Shown here piece after piece: positions 60,215 to 64,000 of a stretch of 64,000 bases of DNA. The stretch is taken from assembly GCA_009789175.1 (NCBI GenBank), contig CP046866.1, positions 1-64,000 of the forward strand. The letters run 5' to 3'. Each line of letters opens with the position of its first letter. Position 1 is the stretch's first letter. The position numbers and the translations under genes were made by a program. The notes under the pieces were generated by a model, which saw only the letters and a program-made list of their open reading frames with translations, ran no database searches and was not told the origin of the DNA. The DNA comes from Salinibaculum litoreum (GTDB taxonomy: Archaea > Halobacteriota > Halobacteria > Halobacteriales > Haloarculaceae).

Positions 60215-61087
60215 CAAGTCGGCAACGCCCCTGCTCGTTCGGAACCACCGATAGGGACTCACCCATGCGAGAACTCCGCCCTCAAGCAGTGTCTCAGATG
60301 GGTCTTCCCGTTGGCTGTTGTAGTAGTCCCCGACTGGGAGATGTGCGAGTTGTTGGGCAACGAACTTCGCTCCTCTCGTATTTGGTCGGCCCGGTGCTTC
60401 GCTCACCTCTTGAATCTGGAAGAAGTCGGCGGGAGGACTGGATACGAGTGGCGGCGAGTGCGCGACAGTGATAGCACCTGCGCTTCCGTCATCCTGATAC
60501 GTGTGATTCTCCGCGTAGGCGTTGTCACATCCTGAGAGGTGTTTCTCCAGTGCTGGTGCCAAGTTATCGGTCGAGACCTCGTTTTCGGGGTCATCTATCC
60601 AGAGGTAGATGTATTCCCGAGGCGTTCCCGTGGTTAGTGTGACGCTTGTCACAGCCACCCACTCGAAACCAAGTTCCAACTTGTCTTTCAAGTGATAGTC
60701 AAGTGCCGAGCGAACACGTTGACGAACGGTTCCTCCGTTCAGCATCTCATCAAGTTCCCACGGTGTTAACCGCTCGCCTGTATCATCCAGAGGTGACACT
60801 CCTCGTGTGAGTTTGGCCGTCGTTACATCCTCGTATTGCTCTTGGAGTCGGCGGTCTGTCTCAAGAATCTGGGGATAGCACTGCTTGAGGTGGCGCATAT
60901 GCTTCGAGGTACGACCCTCAGTATTCCACGCATGGCGCTCTATCCGAACGTACGTCTCCCGCGCCTCATCGAGCGGAAGCGGTCTATCTCCATCGCTCAA
61001 CAGGTCAGGGAGTTCATCAACATCGACTGAGGGAGGGGCCAAAGGTCGAGATTGGTCAGAGTCGGAAGCCGAGCCGTCCGTAGTCAC
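60212..61087 (-). CDS. Plasmid/element-type protein, possibly replication-associated
   Basis: This 291-residue protein uses GTG as start. Distinct stretches are ARETYVRIERHAWNTEGRTSKHMRHLKQCYPQILETDRRLQEQYEDVTTAKLTRGVSP, TPWELDEMLNGGTVRQRVRSALDYHL, and FEWVAVTSVTLTTGTPREYIYLWIDDPENEVSTDNLAPALEKHLSGCDNAYAENHTY. The style matches proteins I associate with haloarchaeal plasmids and integrated elements, some thought to be replication initiators. The REYIYLW position could correspond to an HUH-type H-x-H strand, but the histidines are missing here. The function is uncertain. Confidence 0.6.
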   Translation of the reverse strand: MTTDGSASDSDQSRPLAPPSVDVDELPDLLSDGDRPLPLDEARETYVRIERHAWNTEGRTSKHMRHLKQCYPQILETDRRLQEQYEDVTTAKLTRGVSPLDDTGERLTPWELDEMLNGGTVRQRVRSALDYHLKDKLELGFEWVAVTSVTLTTGTPREYIYLWIDDPENEVSTDNLAPALEKHLSGCDNAYAENHTYQDDGSAGAITVAHSPPLVSSPPADFFQIQEVSEAPGRPNTRGAKFVAQQLAHLPVGDYYNSQREDPSETLLEGGVLAWVSPYRWFRTSRGVADL

Positions 61088-61174
61088 GATACCCGATAGA
61101 TTTCACCCGCAATACATAGTCGTTGTAGACTTTATCGTTCTACCTCTGGAAACTGACACAACCTTTGGTTGCGT

Positions 61175-61603
61175 TCACCGTCCATAGAAACCCTTTCCCC
61201 GATACCCTATGTTGGACGAAATCCGCCGCTTCAGCAACCCTCCATGCTCGGCGCTCCATGTCGTTGCTATCTGCGGAAATCGTGCGCTGACCGACTGGCC
61301 GACCCTCGCGGCTCCGCCGCTGGTCGCCCCCGGCGGCACGCCACTCGCGGGGGAAATTTCAGCGAAAATCAGTCGCCTACCAAATCGGCGGCGTACCCCT
61401 CTCGAACCCACGGGGTCGTCTGATTCGATACCCCGCGGGGAAGGGACCGACGGGAGGATGTGACGGAGCAGATGTGCAGTTTCCGTTGCGCCGGGTTCGT
61501 CTGACGCTTCGACTTCGGCGAGCACGTCCTCGATGACGCCCGGCTGTGCTTCGATGTCGATGCCTGCCTCCTCAAGTCGTTCCACGAGTTCGACCGACCG
61601 CAT
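61175..61603 (-). pseudogene. Probably truncated small gene
   Basis: The frame starts at ATG 61603 and gives an acidic, helical N-terminal part (MRSVELVERLEEAGIDIEAQPGVIEDVLAEVEASDEPGATETAHLLRHIL, residues 1-55) of normal haloarchaeal composition. From about residue 65 it becomes basic and Gly/Ser-rich (RRRFGRRLIFAEISPASGVPPGATSGG...KRRISSNIG), which looks like an out-of-context frame. I read it as a gene whose 3' part was replaced or frameshifted. Alternatively it is a short protein with a novel tail. Confidence 0.4.
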
Positions 61604-61755
61604 ATGCAAACGCACGCGAGCGGCCTACTTGGGCGTTCTCACGGCCACTCGACGTTTTGGCCCCGAAAATCAGGTGAGAACCGCTTACCGACGCGAGCCG
61701 AGTTACCAATAACTGCGCTCGCGCCGCCCGCTGATGTAATAACCGGGCAGTTGAC

Positions 61756-61980
61756 TCACTCGCTGAGGAACCAAATGAGGGAGTTGCCTGCCATCTTCGA
61801 TTCCACCGCGCCCTCATCGCGCAGTTGCTTCAAACGGTAATCAGCCGTCCGACGAGGACACCCGACGGCGTCGGCTACCTCGCTGGTCGAAGCCGGTTCG
61901 AGTTCGCTGACAGCGTCTCTAAACTCGCTGTCTTCGTACTTTCTGCGTGCGTCCGCACCCGGATTATCGGAGTCAGTCAT
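61756..61980 (-). CDS. Small winged-helix DNA-binding protein
   Basis: This 74-residue protein (MTDSDNPGADARRKYEDSEF...) has a clear HTH: FRDAVSELEPASTSEVADAVGCPRRTADYRLKQLRDEGAVESKMAGNSLIWFLSE, i.e. helix, recognition helix and beta wing ending in an aromatic/hydrophobic strand. It resembles the MarR/ArsR-like mini-regulators of haloarchaeal plasmids and viruses. It diverges from the 62146 gene pair, and two inverted repeats lie between them, so it probably regulates that region and itself. Confidence 0.78.
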   Translation of the reverse strand: MTDSDNPGADARRKYEDSEFRDAVSELEPASTSEVADAVGCPRRTADYRLKQLRDEGAVESKMAGNSLIWFLSE

Positions 61981-62008
61981 GTGTCTGTCTTCGTCACGCT
62001 GGTACTAA

Positions 62009-62039
62009 TTTCCTATGGAGGAAAACCATTAAGTGGTTT
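62009..62039. promoter_or_regulatory. Two adjoining inverted repeats, candidate operators
   Basis: TTTCCT (62009-62014)/AGGAAA (62019-62024) and AAACCA (62023-62028)/TGGTTT (62034-62039) are each perfect and overlap slightly. They sit about 30-60 bases upstream of the winged-helix gene start and on the path to the divergent gene pair, as expected for operators of the regulator. Confidence 0.45.
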
Positions 62040-62098
62040 GCCTATGTAGGATAATCTGAGGAGGTCGCCGTCCCTCGGGGCGTAGTTTCAGAGAACGC

Positions 62099-62141
62099 CC
62101 GGCGCTGGAGACGCCGGACGGTGGCCTTCTGGGAACCAGAA
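62099..62141 (+). promoter_or_regulatory. Structured leader of the 62146 gene pair
   Basis: Two hairpins precede the ATG at 62146. CCGGCG (62099-62104)/CGCCGG (62112-62117) encloses 7 bases, and TTCTGG (62127-62132), GAA, CCAGAA (62136-62141) forms a tight stem-loop only 4 bases before the start codon. They could control translation or be binding sites. Leaderless initiation would have to begin inside them, so the transcript probably has a leader. Confidence 0.4.
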
Positions 62142-62145
62142 AGCC

Positions 62146-62307
62146 ATGTCGAAGTCAACAGTCAGCCGACTTCAGAGTGACGAACAGTCCCCTGCAAACG
62201 ACGATACCTGTCCGAACGGGGAGGAGTGGTGCCCCGGCCCTGACGGCGACGACCTGCCGTGTTTCGACTGCTTCGAGGTCCCCGACGAGCGGGGTGATGC
62301 TCGATGA
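62146..62307 (+). CDS. 53-residue Cys-rich small protein
   Basis: This small protein reads MSKSTVSRLQSDEQSPANDD, then a Cys cluster (DTCPNGEEWCPGPDGDDLPCFDCFEVPDE) and ends GDAR. The cysteines C-x6-C...C-x2-C could bind zinc. Its stop overlaps the start of the 290-residue zinc-finger gene (ATGA), a strong sign of translational coupling and hence of a genuine gene. The function is unknown; small Cys-rich proteins before zinc-finger genes fit a viral or plasmid regulatory cassette. Confidence 0.72.
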   Translation: MSKSTVSRLQSDEQSPANDDTCPNGEEWCPGPDGDDLPCFDCFEVPDERGDAR

Positions 62308-63176
62308 CCGACCGGGACCGCGACTCCCACGAGAACGACGAGCGGACGGTTCGGTGCCCGGTCGAAGGGTGCGACTCCGAGCAACTGGCCCGTGCGCTCC
62401 ACCTTCACGTCCGGCAGTCGAAGGGCGACGGCCACGGCCCGCGCGGCGAAATACCCGACGACGTGTCGCTTGATGACGCCGAGACGGTTGGCACGGAGAC
62501 GGTCGAAATGGAGTACCCGACCGAGCGCGACACCGAACAGGAGGCCCGGCTCTGTCCGTACTGCGGGCAGACGTTCACCGGGAGCCACGGTGTGAAAATC
62601 CACCTCGGGCAGGTCGCCGGACGGCACAACCATCCCGAAGACGCCGCGGACGAACACGAGCCGGAGGACTTCCCCCGCGTGACGGTGGACGACGAGGAGA
62701 ACGTCGTCGGCGTCATCGGACGCAAACACGGGGCCACGGACACCGAGGTCGAGTCTGCAATCCCCGCCGACCGCGTCTACGAGTTCATCGCCGAACTGCT
62801 GGCCGACGACCGACAGGCAGAGGCACAGCGTGTCCGAAGCCGCCTGCTCGCTGGCACGACCGATACGACGCTGTTCCCTCTGTCACCCGCCTACGAGTGG
62901 GTTATCCTCGAAGCCCGCTCGAAGACGCTCCGTGAGGGGCTGGCCGCGAAACTGGATGCCGACGGCGTTCACATCGAGTGGCGCGGGAAGACCGAGACGC
63001 TGGCGAGCGACGAGGTCCGGGACCTTGCCGCGAAGTTGGAAGAACGGTCCAACCGGGTGAACGCGCTGGACGACGACCTGCCCGCCCTCATCGAGTGGTT
63101 GCGCGACGCGGCGGAGGTGCTGGAAGGAGAGGAGACTAAGGCACGACAGTTCGGTGGAAATCAGAGCGGGCGTTGA
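62304..63176 (+). CDS. Zinc-finger element protein, function unknown
   Basis: This 290-residue acidic protein has two C2H2-like zinc fingers. The first is RCPVEGCDSEQLARALHLHVRQSKGDGH (residues about 17-45) and the second LCPYCGQTFTGSHGVKIHLGQVAGRHNHPE (about 83-112). The remainder is helical with no familiar motif (YEFIAELLADDRQAEAQRVRSRLLAGTTDTTLFPLSPAYEWVILEARSKTLREGLAAKL). Such proteins are frequent in haloviruses and integrated elements and probably bind DNA. It overlaps the 53-residue gene by 4 bases. Confidence 0.72.
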   Translation: MTDRDRDSHENDERTVRCPVEGCDSEQLARALHLHVRQSKGDGHGPRGEIPDDVSLDDAETVGTETVEMEYPTERDTEQEARLCPYCGQTFTGSHGVKIHLGQVAGRHNHPEDAADEHEPEDFPRVTVDDEENVVGVIGRKHGATDTEVESAIPADRVYEFIAELLADDRQAEAQRVRSRLLAGTTDTTLFPLSPAYEWVILEARSKTLREGLAAKLDADGVHIEWRGKTETLASDEVRDLAAKLEERSNRVNALDDDLPALIEWLRDAAEVLEGEETKARQFGGNQSGR

Positions 63177-63228
63177 GTTAGCGGCATCGAGACAACCGAG
63201 GACACCGCACTCGTAGGCTGACCCTCGG

Positions 63229-64000
63229 CTACGAGCCTTGATTTTCTTCCACGATTTGGGCTTTCATTGTCTCGAACTCGTCTTCTGTGATGGACCCACG
63301 TTCCCGGAGTTTTTCGAGGCGTTCCAGTTCATCGACTGCTGAAGTAGTTTCAGACTCGCCCGCCGATTTCCCTTCTTTCTTTTTCCTGATGTAGTTCATG
63401 GCGTCTCTGCACTCTGCTTTCGCCGTGTTGAATCCTGAGAAGTGATACGTTCGGCCCTTGGTGTGGACAGTGAGGCGCTTGTTCACAACTCCGGTATCGA
63501 GGTCAACCCCCGTCACCGCGTCATATGCGATGTTCCGATAGTCGTTGCCGGTCGCCTGTTGGACGACACAGAACACGCGCTGGTCGGTGACGACCACGTA
63601 ACAGCCCATCCCGCCGAGCGTTGAAATCTTCCGACTGCGGTCGTCTCCGAACAGCGACGACGAATCGCCACCGCCCTCTACGTCGATTGTTCCACCGTCT
63701 ATGAGGTAGTGCGGTTGTTCTTCCGGGTCCAGAAGGTCAACAAGGTGTTCGTCGTTTGCCGGACTGACCATCTTCAGCAACGACTTCTCAGTGATAGACT
63801 CCCCTTCTGCGGCTTCTGCGAGGTCGGCTATTCGCTGTTCGTCGTAGCCGTCGCCGACGCCCATCCGCTCCCGGACATCGGCGTGGACCTCCTGAAACGA
63901 CTTCTTGACCTCACTTTTCTCGGGTTCGTGTCCGCACTCCTGACAGACAGGTGTGCGAGGAAAAATCAAGCCGGTGCCCTCGATAGCATCTGCGCCACAC
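63229..64000 (-). CDS. PH-domain/SHOCT protein with N-terminal zinc ribbon (5' end outside window)
   Basis: The open frame continues past base 64000: in-frame codons before 63969 read CGADAIEGTGLIFPRTPVCQECGHE. This is a zinc ribbon with its first Cys pair at the window edge, so the TTG at 63969 is not the true start. A helical linker follows, then a bacterial PH-type domain (GGMGCYVVVTDQRVFCVVQQATGNDYRNIAYDAVTGVDLDTGVVNKRLTVHTKGRTYHFSGF). A C-terminal SHOCT motif closes it (DELERLEKLRERGSITEDEFETMKAQIVEE). The zinc ribbon-PH-SHOCT order is common in uncharacterised membrane-peripheral or stress proteins. The function is unknown. Confidence 0.8.
   Translation of the reverse strand, partial: CGADAIEGTGLIFPRTPVCQECGHEPEKSEVKKSFQEVHADVRERMGVGDGYDEQRIADLAEAAEGESITEKSLLKMVSPANDEHLVDLLDPEEQPHYLIDGGTIDVEGGGDSSSLFGDDRSRKISTLGGMGCYVVVTDQRVFCVVQQATGNDYRNIAYDAVTGVDLDTGVVNKRLTVHTKGRTYHFSGFNTAKAECRDAMNYIRKKKEGKSAGESETTSAVDELERLEKLRERGSITEDEFETMKAQIVEENQGS

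Larger units (their letters stand above)
49964..64000. mobile_element. Integrated genetic element (left end to window edge)
   Basis: The left boundary is the 3' tRNA fragment at 49964-49990. Inside are a complete tyrosine integrase, a second integrase tail, a cargo block with nuclease and restriction/methylation genes (51468-58885), a gene-free repeat-bearing stretch and plasmid-style genes (60212-64000). Base composition jumps between blocks, as expected for stepwise acquisition. No second copy of the tRNA fragment is visible to the right, so the element is longer than about 14 kb or its right end has been lost. Confidence 0.65.

Overview
The window is a stretch of a halophilic archaeal (class Halobacteria) chromosome. 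The signs are high GC, strongly acidic proteins, TATA boxes about 25-30 bases upstream of many start codons with little or no leader, a PGF-CTERM surface protein, a bacterio-opsin-activator-type regulator, NuoJ split into two genes, a phosphomevalonate-type decarboxylase, and haloarchaeal-style PAS/histidine-kinase proteins. I cannot place it to genus from sequence alone.

Chromosomal part (1 to about 49960). The left end holds the start of a PLP aminotransferase, then two exported surface proteins, a MgtC/DUF4010 membrane protein, a PadR regulator, an amphi-Trp protein, a zinc-ribbon protein, folD, a MaoC-type hydratase and a 1642-residue PAS/GAF/bat-type regulator. Next come a lipoprotein, glyA, a Nudix hydrolase, mutL (intact endonuclease motifs), a PfkB-fold protein lacking the catalytic Asp, a PGF-CTERM protein, a YgfZ-type folate protein, an NTF2-like protein and a geranylgeranyl-reductase-family flavoprotein. 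From 25136 to 31111 there is a tight nuoJ1-J2-K-L-M-N run, the membrane arm of complex I, without nuoA-I. Then follow an arylsulfotransferase-like protein, mvaD and an NDH-2-like oxidoreductase. The cluster at 35852-39608 combines CheW, a ParA ATPase, an ArlD/E-like protein and an actin-like protein, which suggests spatial organisation of chemotaxis or motility. After it come twin 43-residue zinc-ribbon proteins with duplicated promoters, a DUF2237 protein, an SdhA/FrdA-like flavoprotein, a creatininase-family enzyme (possibly ArfB), an SDR, a PAS histidine kinase and an NHL-repeat protein. Two copies of one MITE lie at 44411-44517 and 47642-47748.

Accessory part (49964 to the right edge). 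A 3' tRNA fragment on the minus strand, followed at once by a complete tyrosine integrase and the tail of a second one, marks the left end of an integrated element. Its right end is not in the window. The first cargo block (51468-58885) looks like a defence module: an AT-rich protein of unknown function, a stand-alone HsdR-N-type PD-(D/E)XK nuclease, a conserved-looking coiled-coil protein and a 1282-residue Type IIG-like restriction/methylation protein whose middle third differs clearly in base composition. A 1.3-kb gene-free stretch with repeats follows, then plasmid-type genes: a replication-associated-looking protein, a small winged-helix regulator with nearby inverted repeats, a 53-residue Cys-rich protein overlapping a zinc-finger protein, and a PH/SHOCT protein cut by the window edge.

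Most gene functions are read from conserved motifs and remembered family resemblance; no database search was possible.
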